Shown here piece by piece: positions 32,752 through 42,254 of a stretch of DNA of 64,000 nucleotides (positions are counted from its first letter, which is position 1; every line of letters starts with the position of its first letter). Under the pieces are notes generated by a model that was not told the DNA's origin, did not search any database, and saw nothing but the letters and a program-made list of their open reading frames with translations. The translations under genes were made by a program, and so were the position numbers. The stretch comes from Limoniibacter endophyticus (GTDB lineage Bacteria > Pseudomonadota > Alphaproteobacteria > Rhizobiales > Rhizobiaceae). The stretch lies in NCBI RefSeq assembly GCF_014652835.1, contig NZ_BMZO01000006.1, positions 1 to 64,000 on the forward strand, read 5' to 3'.

Positions 32752-33615
32752 TTACAGTGGCGAGAAACCGAATAATTCCTGCGGATTTTCGACCAGGGCG
32801 CGGTGGCGGGCATGTTCGTCGGGGAACCAGCCCAGCACCGTATCGGCCAGCGCTGCATCATCGGGATATTCTTCGGTAGTCTTGGCCATGTTATGTGGCC
32901 AGTTCGTGCCCCAGATGATGCGCTCGGGCGCATGTGCGGCTATTTCGCGAGCCACGGCTGCAATGTCTTCATAATCCGGCGCGCCGGATTTGGATGATTC
33001 GTAGCAACCAGCGAATTTGAACCATACATTGCCTTGGTCGATCAGCTTCTTCAACGCTGCGACATGTGCGTCGGTAACGCCGTCGAAGAACTTGCCGTGA
33101 TGATCGAAGACCCATTTCGTCTTGAGCGTTCCGAGGCGAGGGAGATGTTCCAGCAGATCGCTGCCATTGAATTGGACGGTCATCATCCATCCAAGCGCCA
33201 GCGCACGATCTGCGACACCTTCCAATTCGGAAAGGCCGATCGCCCCACCTGGCAGATCCATGATGCGCGCGCCGACGACGCCGGCATCCGCCAGTTCCTT
33301 CAATTCGGCATCGGTGGTATCGGGCCCGATGGCGGCAACGCCCTTGGCGACGTCGCCCATTTCTTGCAGACAGGCAACGAGGTTGCGGTTGTCGAACTGG
33401 TGCGCGTTGCCCTGGGTTATCACAACGCGATCAATGCCGATCCATTTCATGAACCGACGATATTGCGTGGCATCAGGCAAGGCACCTCCGGGTAGTGGAG
33501 GCCCGCCTTCCTGCGCTTCGAATCCGGGTAGATACATGTGCATCTGCGTATCGACGGTGCCATGCGGCAGCTTGGTCCGGGGTGGCGCACCGGTGAGTTT
33601 GCGCTTTATTGTCAT
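32752..33615 (-). CDS. gli: D-galactarolactone isomerase, amidohydrolase family
   Basis: A 287-residue amidohydrolase-superfamily TIM-barrel protein (COG3618 type) with HGTVDTQMHMYLPGFE at the start, VFDHHGKF in the middle and IWGTNWPHN near the end. Its length and these motifs agree with the Agrobacterium D-galactarolactone isomerase, which converts the 1,5-lactone made by uronate dehydrogenase to the 1,4-lactone. Its position beside a galactarolactone cycloisomerase gene, which it overlaps by 4 bp, is the same as in Agrobacterium. The assignment rests on resemblance plus gene neighbourhood. Confidence 0.84.
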   Translation of the reverse strand: MTIKRKLTGAPPRTKLPHGTVDTQMHMYLPGFEAQEGGPPLPGGALPDATQYRRFMKWIGIDRVVITQGNAHQFDNRNLVACLQEMGDVAKGVAAIGPDTTDAELKELADAGVVGARIMDLPGGAIGLSELEGVADRALALGWMMTVQFNGSDLLEHLPRLGTLKTKWVFDHHGKFFDGVTDAHVAALKKLIDQGNVWFKFAGCYESSKSGAPDYEDIAAVAREIAAHAPERIIWGTNWPHNMAKTTEEYPDDAALADTVLGWFPDEHARHRALVENPQELFGFSPL

Positions 33616-34748
33616 ATGTCTCTCATCCTGAATTCTTTAAGGGCGGCGCGGTCAATTTCGATACCGAGACCGGGGCCGCGCGGAATGGTGACAATGCCCT
33701 TGTCATGTTCGATCGGCGAGGTGACGACGGCCTGGCGGAAGGGGTTGTGCGTACGATCGAATTCCAGGATCGGTTCGACAGGACGCGTGCGCGCCGGGTC
33801 GGGCACCATCGCTGCCATGAATTGCAGCGCAGCGGCGATCTGAACTGCTGTTCCCCAGACATGCGGAATGACGCGAATCCCGTGCACGGATGCGAGATCG
33901 GCAATCTTCTTGGCTTCCGAGAAGCCGCCGCAGCCGCAAATATCCGGCTGGATAATATCTATTGCGCGTGTTTCCACCGGCTCGCGCATACCCCAGCGGG
34001 TATGCCAGGTTTCGCCTGCGGCGATCTGGATGGGCTGGCTCTTTCGCACTTCGCGATAGGATGAAAGCTGTTCCGGCGCCACCGGTTCTTCGAACCAGTC
34101 GATGCCGTAATCTGCCGCTTGCTTGCCGACCCGAACTGCCTCGATGGCATCGTAACCGTGATTGGCGTCGATCATCAGCCGCATGTTCGGCCCGATGGCC
34201 TCGCGCACGGCTCGGATAACACGCAGATCCTCGTCCGGCTCAAACCCGATCTTGATCTTGCAGGCGTGAAAGCCCGCATCACGATGCCCAGCCATCTCGA
34301 TCGCATTGTCTTCAACCCGATCGACGCCATCGCGCTTGAAGCTGCCTGTAGCGTAGGCGCGAACGTTCTCACGAAAACGTCCGCCCAGTAATGTCGCGAC
34401 GGACACGCCGAAATGCTTGCCTTTGATGTCCCAAAGGGCAATGTCGATGCCTGAAAGAGCGGTGATCGTCAGCCCGCGCTGACCCTGGTCACGCAGCGCG
34501 TTGTAGAGCAGGGCCCAGATCTTCTCGGTTTCGAGCGGATTTTGACCGATCAGCCAGTTCGCATAAGTTTCCACGATGGCCGCATTGGCGCGCGCCGGGC
34601 CAAGGCATTCGCCCCAGCCCGTCGTGCCATCCTCGCAGATGACCTCGACCAGCACGTGACTTCTTCTGTCGAAGCGCATGGAAGCACTTTCGAATGCTGT
34701 CTCCAGCCTGTGCTCGAGAAGATGCGTGCGGACCGAAGCGATCTTCAT
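33612..34748 (-). CDS. gci: D-galactarolactone cycloisomerase, enolase superfamily
   Basis: A 378-residue enolase-superfamily enzyme of exactly the length of Agrobacterium Gci, and it reads very similarly to it throughout (MKIASVRTHLLEHRLET at the start; CKIKIGF, MIDANHGYD, WFEEPV, QPDICGCGGFSE and VIPHVWGT further in). The Lys-x-Lys, the three acidic metal ligands and the late His are all in place. Gci opens the galactaro-1,4-lactone to 3-deoxy-2-keto-hexarate. It overlaps gli downstream and abuts kdgD upstream. Confidence 0.9.
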   Translation of the reverse strand: MKIASVRTHLLEHRLETAFESASMRFDRRSHVLVEVICEDGTTGWGECLGPARANAAIVETYANWLIGQNPLETEKIWALLYNALRDQGQRGLTITALSGIDIALWDIKGKHFGVSVATLLGGRFRENVRAYATGSFKRDGVDRVEDNAIEMAGHRDAGFHACKIKIGFEPDEDLRVIRAVREAIGPNMRLMIDANHGYDAIEAVRVGKQAADYGIDWFEEPVAPEQLSSYREVRKSQPIQIAAGETWHTRWGMREPVETRAIDIIQPDICGCGGFSEAKKIADLASVHGIRVIPHVWGTAVQIAAALQFMAAMVPDPARTRPVEPILEFDRTHNPFRQAVVTSPIEHDKGIVTIPRGPGLGIEIDRAALKEFRMRDI

Positions 34749-35696
<948 letters not shown>

Positions 35697-35735
35697 TCAT
35701 GATGGGATAGCTCACTTGGCAGACATAAGTCAATA

Positions 35736-35750
35736 ACTTGTATTATAAGT
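35736..35750 (-). promoter_or_regulatory. Uronate-cluster 15-mer, kdgD copy
   Basis: The near-palindrome ACTTGTATTATAAGT lies 64-78 bp before the kdgD start and overlaps the stop codon of the regulator gene. A nearby CATAAGTCAA (35724-35733) recurs in the gntR/udh gap. It is a candidate operator. Confidence 0.5.
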
Positions 35751-36474
35751 TTGATTGAGAACGTCGCAAAACGGCCCTGTAGCGGGCCTGGCTGCCTTTG
35801 AGGTGCTTGCGCATCGCCGTCCTGGCGGCTTCCTCGTCGCCCAGTGAGATGGCGTCGATGATTTCACTGTGCTCTTCATGCAGCTTGGCGATGTAATTGC
35901 CGGAACTCGCATCCTGCCCCGCTTGTAGCGCTGCGCGGGGAATCACGCCGCTTCCGATCATCGAAAGAAACTCGCGGAAGCGCGGATTATTGGCGGCATC
36001 CGCAATGGCCAGATGCAACGCGAAATCGGCATCTGACGTTGGCCCTCCATTTTCCAGGCGCCTCATCACTTCCCGATGTGCTTCTATGATGCGCTCTTCC
36101 TGCTGCGGCGAACGTCGCAACGCAGCGAGCGCGGCCGCTTCGACCTCGACTGCAGTCCGCAGTTCCAGAAGCTCTATAACGGAGGAAATGCGCTCGTAAT
36201 CAAGGTTCTGGAAGGGCAGGATTTCCGGTTGCGGCGCTTCCAGGACGAAGACGCCCGCTCCTTGTCGCGCCTCGACCAGGCCTTCAGAACGCAGGGCGGC
36301 AATGGCCTCGCGCACGACCGTACGGCTCACGCCATGCGCTTGCGTGAGCTTCGCTTCGCTGGGAAGCTTTTCGCCTGGCTTGAAATCTCCCGCCTGAATA
36401 GATTGTCTGAGAAGCTCGCTCACGCGCGTGACCAGATTGCCAGCTGGACGAGAATTCTTTGCACCGTGCTGCAT
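35743..36474 (-). CDS. FadR-type GntR regulator of the uronate cluster
   Basis: A 243-residue regulator. The winged helix-turn-helix of the GntR family covers about residues 12-75 (PSEAKLTQAHGVSRTVVREA) and an FCD ligand domain follows (about 95-225) with the usual Asp/His/Arg-rich helices. FadR-subfamily members (UxuR, ExuR, GguR and others) often sense uronates or pathway intermediates. Lying between kdgD and the divergent udh, it is the obvious local regulator, probably a repressor acting at the shared 15-bp sites. Confidence 0.86.
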   Translation of the reverse strand: MQHGAKNSRPAGNLVTRVSELLRQSIQAGDFKPGEKLPSEAKLTQAHGVSRTVVREAIAALRSEGLVEARQGAGVFVLEAPQPEILPFQNLDYERISSVIELLELRTAVEVEAAALAALRRSPQQEERIIEAHREVMRRLENGGPTSDADFALHLAIADAANNPRFREFLSMIGSGVIPRAALQAGQDASSGNYIAKLHEEHSEIIDAISLGDEEAARTAMRKHLKGSQARYRAVLRRSQSNL

Positions 36475-36584
36475 GCTGCGGGATGCCTTTCATGAAGGGT
36501 AGGGTCCGTATTCAAAAAGCCGTGAGTTTTCTCATAAGTCAAGTTGCCGAGAATAGGCCATGCAGATTGACCCGATTGCGACGA

Positions 36585-36599
36585 CATGTATGATGGGTT
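36585..36599 (+). promoter_or_regulatory. Uronate-cluster 15-mer, udh copy
   Basis: ACATGTATGATGGGT lies in the divergent gntR/udh gap, shortly before the udh ribosome site. Its first 12 bases match those of the transporter-operon site. It could control both udh and the regulator gene. Confidence 0.5.
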
Positions 36600-36631
36600 T
36601 AAGGAGAAATATCTTGGAGGAGAGATTCCGC

Positions 36632-37429
36632 GTGAAAAGACTGCTTATAACAGGTGCCGCCGGTGGCTTGGGACAGGTCATGCGCGAACGCCTGGCGCCC
36701 TATGCGGAGATACTGCGTCTGTCGGATATAGCGGCGCTGGGCGAGGCGAAGGCCAATGAAGAGCTGGTCCAATGCGACCTGGCCGATGCGGCCGCGGTCG
36801 ACAAACTCGTCGAGGGTTGCGACGGCATTCTGCATCTCGGCGGCGTTTCCGTCGAAGCACCGTTCAGTAAAATCCTCAACGGCAATATTCTAGGCATGTA
36901 CAATCTCTATGAGGCGGCACGCGCTCATGGGCAGCCACGCATTCTGTTTGCCAGTTCCAACCATACGATCGGCTTTTACAAGCAGGACGAATATATCGAC
37001 GTAGATGCGCCGGTTCGTCCCGATGGTCTCTACGGCGTTTCCAAATGCTTCGGGGAAGCGTTGGCCAAGCTCTATTTCGACAAGTTCGGCCAGGAGACGG
37101 CAATCGTGCGCATCGGGTCGTGTTTCGAGACGCCGCGCAACCACCGCATGCTCTCAACCTGGATGTCCTATGATGATTTCACCGCGCTGATCGATTGCGT
37201 TTTCCGCACCCCCATGTTGGGATGTCCGACGATCTGGGGAGTATCGGAAAATGACTCCTCCTGGTGGGACAACAGCAAGGCCCGCTTCCTCGGCTGGAAA
37301 CCGAAGGATAATGCCGAGAAATATCGCGTCGAACTGGAAAAGACCGTCGCGCGTCCCGATCCGTCATCGCCGCTCGCCATCTTCATGGGCGGTCCCTTCA
37401 CGCAAGACCCCATCCACAAGGACGACTGA
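36632..37429 (+). CDS. udh: NAD-dependent uronate dehydrogenase
   Basis: A 265-residue short-chain/epimerase-type dehydrogenase with TGAAGGLG (7-14), SSNHTIG and the catalytic Tyr134-x3-Lys138 (YGVSK). Length and sequence follow Agrobacterium Udh closely (RIGSC, WWDNS, FLGWKPKDNAE). I choose the GTG at 36632, behind GGAGGAGAG, because the family starts at MKRLL; the open frame upstream contains the operator. It oxidises D-galacturonate or D-glucuronate to the hexaro-1,5-lactone, the first step of the pathway. It is followed 2 bp later by the semialdehyde dehydrogenase. Confidence 0.91.
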   Translation: MKRLLITGAAGGLGQVMRERLAPYAEILRLSDIAALGEAKANEELVQCDLADAAAVDKLVEGCDGILHLGGVSVEAPFSKILNGNILGMYNLYEAARAHGQPRILFASSNHTIGFYKQDEYIDVDAPVRPDGLYGVSKCFGEALAKLYFDKFGQETAIVRIGSCFETPRNHRMLSTWMSYDDFTALIDCVFRTPMLGCPTIWGVSENDSSWWDNSKARFLGWKPKDNAEKYRVELEKTVARPDPSSPLAIFMGGPFTQDPIHKDD

Positions 37430-37431
37430 CA

Positions 37432-38946
37432 ATGAGTTTTATTCCCCATGGCCGCCATCTCATCGCGGGTGAGTGGGTCGAGGGACCGTCGCGGTTTACA
37501 TCCTCGCCCGCAACCGGTCCGTCTCATCAATTTGCAATAGGAACGCCGGAACTTGTCGCGCGTGCAGCCGAGGCGGCAGAAGATGCCTTCTGGTCCTATG
37601 GCTATTCCACGCGCGAGGAGCGCGCGGCGTTTCTGGAGGCGATTGCAGACGAAATCGAAGCGCGTGCCGTTCATATCACCGAAATAGGCACGCAAGAGAG
37701 CGGATTGCCTGGTGCCCGCCTGGAAGGTGAGCGCGGCCGGACGACCGGTCAGCTGCGTCTGTTCGCGAAGCATATTCGGGATGGGCATTATCTGGACAAG
37801 CGCGTTGACGAAGCTCTGCCAGATCGCAAGCCAGCTCCGCGCCCCGAGATCCGCCTGATGCAGCGTCCGATCGGACCGGTTGCGGTTTTCGGCGCCTCAA
37901 ACTTTCCACTGGCCTTTTCCACGGCTGGTGGCGATACGGCTGCGGCGCTTGCCGCCGGCTGCCCGGTTGTCGTGAAGGGGCATTCCGCACATCCGGGAAC
38001 GGGCGAGATCATTGCCGAAGCAATCCACGCCGCCATCGAAAAGACAGGCGTGCACAAGGGGGTCTTCGGTCTGATCCAGGGCGGCGACCGGAAGGTTGGC
38101 GAGGCGCTTGTCACGCATCCGCTTATCAAGGCGGTCGGTTTTACTGGTTCGCTCGCCGGTGGTCGTGCTCTCTTCAATCTTTGTGCGCAGCGTGACGAGC
38201 CGATCCCCTTCTTTGGCGAGCTTGGTTCCGTCAATCCAATGTTCGTTCTGCCGGAGGCAATCAAGGCGCGGGGCGCAGCCTTGGGCGAAGGCTGGGCTGC
38301 CTCGCTGACGATGGGGGCAGGGCAGTTCTGTACGAATCCTGGCATTGCTGTCGTTATTGACGATGCAACTGCCGACGGCTTCGTTGAGAGCACCCGGACA
38401 GCGCTTGAAAAGGTTGCACCTCAGACCATGCTGACCGACGGGATCGCCAAGGCTTACCGCGATGGCAAGGAGCGGTTCGACGCACGCAATTCGGTCAAGC
38501 CTGTGCTTTCGACCGAAAGCAAGGAGCGGCAGGCTTCACCCAATCTTTACGAGACGACCGGCGAGGCATTTCTAGCGGATCACACCATCGGTGAAGAAGT
38601 ATTCGGGCCGCTGGGTATCGTGGTGCGTGTGAAGTCGGTGGATGACATGGTGCATCTGGCAAAGGGGCTGGAAGGCCAATTGACGACGACCATCCACCTC
38701 GATGCCGGGGATACGGAGGACGCGCGTCGCCTTCTGCCGGTTCTGGAGCGCAAGGCCGGACGCGTCCTGGCCAATGGTTTCCCGACTGGCGTCGAAGTTG
38801 TCGACTCCATGGTGCATGGCGGCCCTTATCCGGCATCGACCAATTTCGGTGCAACCAGTGTCGGTACCATGTCGATCCGCCGTTTTCTGCGGCCCGTAAG
38901 CTACCAGAACATTCCGGCCAGCCTGCTGCCCGCCGATCTTGCCTGA
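37432..38946 (+). CDS. 2-oxoglutarate semialdehyde (2,5-dioxovalerate) dehydrogenase
   Basis: A 504-residue aldehyde dehydrogenase of the KGSADH type. It has an NP-x-FVLPE segment after FFGELGS (general base Glu) and the nucleophile Cys in GAGQFCTNPG. It also has GASNFPLAFSTAGGDTAAAL, where ordinary aldehyde dehydrogenases have PWNFP. This divergent architecture is characteristic of dioxovalerate dehydrogenases, which finish the oxidative uronate pathway by making 2-oxoglutarate. It is co-transcribed with udh and ends at a clear terminator. Confidence 0.87.
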   Translation: MSFIPHGRHLIAGEWVEGPSRFTSSPATGPSHQFAIGTPELVARAAEAAEDAFWSYGYSTREERAAFLEAIADEIEARAVHITEIGTQESGLPGARLEGERGRTTGQLRLFAKHIRDGHYLDKRVDEALPDRKPAPRPEIRLMQRPIGPVAVFGASNFPLAFSTAGGDTAAALAAGCPVVVKGHSAHPGTGEIIAEAIHAAIEKTGVHKGVFGLIQGGDRKVGEALVTHPLIKAVGFTGSLAGGRALFNLCAQRDEPIPFFGELGSVNPMFVLPEAIKARGAALGEGWAASLTMGAGQFCTNPGIAVVIDDATADGFVESTRTALEKVAPQTMLTDGIAKAYRDGKERFDARNSVKPVLSTESKERQASPNLYETTGEAFLADHTIGEEVFGPLGIVVRVKSVDDMVHLAKGLEGQLTTTIHLDAGDTEDARRLLPVLERKAGRVLANGFPTGVEVVDSMVHGGPYPASTNFGATSVGTMSIRRFLRPVSYQNIPASLLPADLA

Positions 38947-38967
38947 ACAAACCTGCGAAGAAGCAAA

Positions 38968-38995
38968 AGCGCCGGATTTTCATCCGGCGCTTTTT
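38968..38995 (+). terminator. Rho-independent terminator of udh-KGSADH
   Basis: AGCGCCGGAT (38968-38977) / ATCCGGCGCT (38982-38991) has loop TTTC and is followed by TTTT. It lies 21 bp after the stop codon. Confidence 0.93.
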
Positions 38996-39026
38996 GGTCT
39001 TGATCCCGCTTCTGGCATGAAAGAAG

Positions 39027-39049
39027 AGGGCGGGTTTGTCACCCGCCCT
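39027..39049 (-). terminator. Terminator of the binding-protein gene
   Basis: The perfect 9-bp stem AGGGCGGGT (39027-39035) / ACCCGCCCT (39041-39049) has a 5-nt loop. Read on the minus strand it is followed by CTTCTTTC, just after the stop at 39055. Confidence 0.75.
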
Positions 39050-39054
39050 TCGCT

Positions 39055-40665
39055 TTACCTGTCTTTTGTTACCGTCTCGAAGCGGGTGATCCATGGATTG
39101 ACCACGAGGCCTTTCACGTCAGTGCGATAGGCCGCGGTATCGACCACTTCCGAGAATGGCTGGATCGCAGGGATCATGTCTTCATAATAGACCTGGATCT
39201 CCTCGTATTTCTTGGCTTGTTGCTCGTGATTCTTTTCGAGCAGCGCGTCGATAATCATCGAGTTGAGTTTTTCATCGAAGAAGCTGGTGCGCCATGCCTG
39301 ATAATTGGAAAGACTTGCTTCGTCCGAATTATCGGGATTGTACGCAATAGCGCGCAGGTTCGAATCCGGATGCAGATGCTGGCCGCCGCCGCCGCGACCG
39401 ATGATCAGTTCGAACTTGCGTTCGCGCATCGCACCATAAATCTGATCCCCGGAACCGGTGATCAGATTTGCTTTGATGCCGGCCTGTGCAAGCGTTGCCT
39501 GCATGGCGGTCGCAATATTGATGAAGGGCGGTTCGGAAAGCGCACGCAGAGTAACCTCCATGCCATCCGGATATCCGGCCTCAGCCAGCAGTTTCTTGGC
39601 GCGTTCGACGTCGAGCTTGTAGCCAGGATCAGGCAGAAGGCCCTTGACGCCGCTGCTCAGAGGGCGCTGGTGGGGTATGCCGTAGAACGGCATGATGGAT
39701 TTGTTCAGGCCTTCATAATCAATGAGATAGCGAAGGGCTTCACGCACCTTTGGATTGGCGAAACGCTCGTCCTTCATCGAGACGGCGAGATAGTAGAACC
39801 CGGCGCCCGGCGTAGTCTCGACCTCGACGCCTTCCATTTTCTCCAAAGCCTGAAGATCAGCGGCCAGTAGCGCGTAAGCGACGTCGATGTCACCACGTTC
39901 CAGCTGCAGGCGCTGTGACTGGGATTCTGGCAGGTGACGGATCAGGATGCGGCGCATGGCGGGCTCTTCGCCCCAATATTCGCCATTCCGATCAAGCAGT
40001 ACGTTTTCGTTCGACCGCCACTGATTGAGCTTATACGCACCCGAGCCAGCAGAATTGGTCTTTAGCCAGGCAGCGCCCCAGTCGCCATTCTGCTCGTTTT
40101 CCTTGACCTGCGCACTGTCGATGATAGAGCCGGGGCCGGCCTGGCTGATCGTCATAAGGACGAAATTCGGATCGTCAGGCTGAGGAAGGTTGAGCTTGAA
40201 GGTGTAGTCGTCAATCACCTGGAATGATGCATCGGCATTGTCGGCATTGAAGCCGCGTGTTTTGAGAAAGGATGCCTGCGCCAGGTTCAGCGTCATCAGG
40301 CGCTTGAACGAATAGGCGACATCCTCGGCTGTGAATGGATTGCCCGACGCAAAGTTTACGCCCTCGCGCAGCTTGAAGGTGATGGAATTGCCATCAGGCG
40401 CAACTTCCCAGCTCTCTGCAAGCCGGGGAATGAACTTTGTGCGATCTGCCGGATCGGCAACCAGCAAGCTGTCATAAACGCTGGAGAGAACCAGAACGGC
40501 ATCGCGGCCGGTAATCCCGGCCGGATCAAGCGTCAAAATGTTCTGCATCGAAATCGCGACGACGAGCTGATTTGGCGGCGTCTCAGCCTGTGCCGGCAGC
40601 GAATGCGTACCGAGAATGCTGACGCCGAGTGCAAGTGCAGCGACGGTGGAAAGAAATTTGTTCAT
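39055..40665 (-). CDS. Dipeptide/oligopeptide-type ABC substrate-binding protein
   Basis: A 536-residue family 5 binding protein. A signal peptide of about 27 residues (LSTVAALALGVSILGTHSLP, cleavage after AQA) precedes the mature protein, which shows the family pattern LTLDPAGITGRDAVLVLSSV and FKLREGVNFASGNPFTAEDV. It is the only family 5 binding protein in the window and should serve the permease/ATPase set at 27396-30979, eight kilobases away on the same strand. A shared promoter motif upstream supports that. Its ligand is likely a uronate or uronate-containing oligosaccharide rather than a peptide (inference). Confidence 0.87.
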   Translation of the reverse strand: MNKFLSTVAALALGVSILGTHSLPAQAETPPNQLVVAISMQNILTLDPAGITGRDAVLVLSSVYDSLLVADPADRTKFIPRLAESWEVAPDGNSITFKLREGVNFASGNPFTAEDVAYSFKRLMTLNLAQASFLKTRGFNADNADASFQVIDDYTFKLNLPQPDDPNFVLMTISQAGPGSIIDSAQVKENEQNGDWGAAWLKTNSAGSGAYKLNQWRSNENVLLDRNGEYWGEEPAMRRILIRHLPESQSQRLQLERGDIDVAYALLAADLQALEKMEGVEVETTPGAGFYYLAVSMKDERFANPKVREALRYLIDYEGLNKSIMPFYGIPHQRPLSSGVKGLLPDPGYKLDVERAKKLLAEAGYPDGMEVTLRALSEPPFINIATAMQATLAQAGIKANLITGSGDQIYGAMRERKFELIIGRGGGGQHLHPDSNLRAIAYNPDNSDEASLSNYQAWRTSFFDEKLNSMIIDALLEKNHEQQAKKYEEIQVYYEDMIPAIQPFSEVVDTAAYRTDVKGLVVNPWITRFETVTKDR

Positions 40666-40741
40666 GTGGCCTCCCTATTAGCCGATGAGCCTCCACTCAT
40701 CGGCATTTCAGGTATCAGATCACATATGATATAAAATTGTC

Positions 40742-40756
40742 AATTGTAATATAAGT
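40742..40756 (-). promoter_or_regulatory. Uronate-cluster 15-mer, binding-protein copy
   Basis: AATTGTAATATAAGT lies 77-91 bp before the binding-protein start and ends at the stop codon of the upstream hydrolase gene. It matches the kdgD copy at 12 of 15 positions. It is a candidate operator. Confidence 0.48.
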
Positions 40757-41391
40757 TAGTCGAAAAGCAGTTTCTCGGCCACTGGCGCTAGCGCTTTCCC
40801 GAGCTTTTCCGTGTTCTCGGCATCGAGATGCACACCGTCCACGGGCGATGGTTCCACCACACGTGCGGCGTTGAAAAATGCAACCCCGGTCTCCTTCGCT
40901 ACAGTCTCGTAAAGAGTAGCGAACTTTCGCGATTCTTCGATTGAGCGGTTTTGCGCAGGGGGACGACCATCGGCGGTCTGGCAGCAGGCTGGCGGCGCCA
41001 CGATCAACACTTTGGGTACCTCTATGCCCGTCTTCCAGGGGTAGAGATGCACAAGTTGCACAAGGCGTCGGATGCCGCCTTGTGCACCATTGGCAAAGCC
41101 GCAGAGCTGTGGCTTCAAGTCATTGGTTCCCAACATTATTATGACGAGGTCAAGCGGATAGTGACTGCCCAGAAGCATAGGCAGAGCCCGCACTCCATTA
41201 CGTTCATTCGGCGCGGCATGATCGTCAAAGCAGGTGGTGCGTCCACCCAGACCCTCCGATATGACATGCACGCGATCTTCCAGCGCTTCAGAAAGAGCGG
41301 TGGGCCAGCGATAGGCGAAAGGGTGTCGTCCGCCCGTCACAGGGTCTGCACCCCACGTCAGGCTATCTCCAAAGGCTAGAATTTGTTTCAC
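40756..41391 (-). CDS. SGNH/GDSL hydrolase (arylesterase/acyltransferase type)
   Basis: A 211-residue SGNH hydrolase. Block I is FGDSLTWG with the nucleophile Ser10, followed by Gly in GLGGRTT, block III GTND, and block V DGVHLD with the catalytic Asp and His. It resembles the MsAcT/arylesterase group of small cytoplasmic GDSL enzymes. The start is a GTG at 41391. It ends the uronate cluster, upstream of the binding-protein gene on the same strand, and may de-esterify the imported substrate. The substrate is not known. Confidence 0.82.
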   Translation of the reverse strand: MKQILAFGDSLTWGADPVTGGRHPFAYRWPTALSEALEDRVHVISEGLGGRTTCFDDHAAPNERNGVRALPMLLGSHYPLDLVIIMLGTNDLKPQLCGFANGAQGGIRRLVQLVHLYPWKTGIEVPKVLIVAPPACCQTADGRPPAQNRSIEESRKFATLYETVAKETGVAFFNAARVVEPSPVDGVHLDAENTEKLGKALAPVAEKLLFD

Positions 41392-42254
41392 GTCTCGGTC
41401 TCATCCTGCTTTGCTCATATGGGCAGAAAATGCATATCAGACAAGTTTGTCGCGCGCACCTGCAATGCTGAAGATTCCAATCACGCGATTGCCCCGGTTG
41501 CCTAAAGTGCGGTCGGTGCAGGAATATCCCGTTATCGTCGCGAGAGGCTTGCCGTTGCCTGACGGTCGATTGTTCCACATGGGGCTCGTGCGGCTGGCTG
41601 TTTGGCGGGATACGCGTGTTAAGTCGGCTGTGAGACATTTGTTGCGATACCGGCGTGCAGGACTCAGAAGTGAATTATGTTCCATAAGATGCATTATGAA
41701 TTCCTATTTGTGTAGCCGGGCGGGTTCTCGCTTGAAGTGCGACAATGATAACAACGAGTTATTCAATGCAAGGAAGTTGTCATGAAACGCTCGGTGATAT
41801 TCTGGTCTACGTGAAAGAGTGCCAGGACCAGGCAAAGCCGAAGGTGAAGAGCAACAGCGCAAGAATGGTTAACTCAAACGCGCTCGTGGGCCGGGCCGGA
41901 GCAAGGACTTCATGAATGATCCGGCTGTGATTGCGCGGCGGGAGAAAGCGTTGACGCCGCGCCAAGCTGCGGAGTGACGTGTCGATCGGATAATCTCAAA
42001 GCTAAAGCCGAAAAGACGTGTTCGCCACCCGCCCCGGCCTGATCTTGCAACCGCTATCGCTCAGATCGGGGCTGGTCGGCGTCCCGTCTTGCGACTGGTC
42101 GGACATTTTCCACTTTGCAGCGCCGATGATATTTCAACAGCGCCGCCACACATTTGTGTGGCCGCTGGGTTCCGCCTGAACTCACGATCACGTCGGAACC
42201 TCGTCCTTGTCTTTATGTTTGACCTCTTCCTTAAGAGAAAGACGAGCTGACACT
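41392..42254. other. Gene-poor region
   Basis: No intact gene is recognisable in this stretch of over 800 bp. It contains the candidate decayed ORF at 41807-42106 and an 18-bp inverted repeat GCCACACA-TT-TGTGTGGC at 42145-42162 that could be an operator for the DUF2243 gene. The first part (41392-41800) shows only short overlapping frames without family resemblance. Confidence 0.5.
41807..42106 (-). pseudogene. Candidate decayed small membrane-protein gene
   Basis: One frame of 100 codons runs from an ATG at 42106 (MSDQSQDG) to a TAG at 41807 and is broken only by two stops close together (TAG, one codon, TGA) near 41996-42004. The part after the stops encodes a basic stretch (LARRQRFLPPRNHSRIIHEV) and then a hydrophobic helix (FELTILALLLFTFGFAWSW), like a real small membrane protein. 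Translation of the intact part could also begin at TTG 41965, without a good ribosome site. Chance cannot be excluded. Confidence 0.28.

Noticed and set aside
41411-41785. Plus-strand frame of 124 codons after the SGNH hydrolase gene
   Set aside because: Unusual residue composition, no ribosome site, no recognisable domain.
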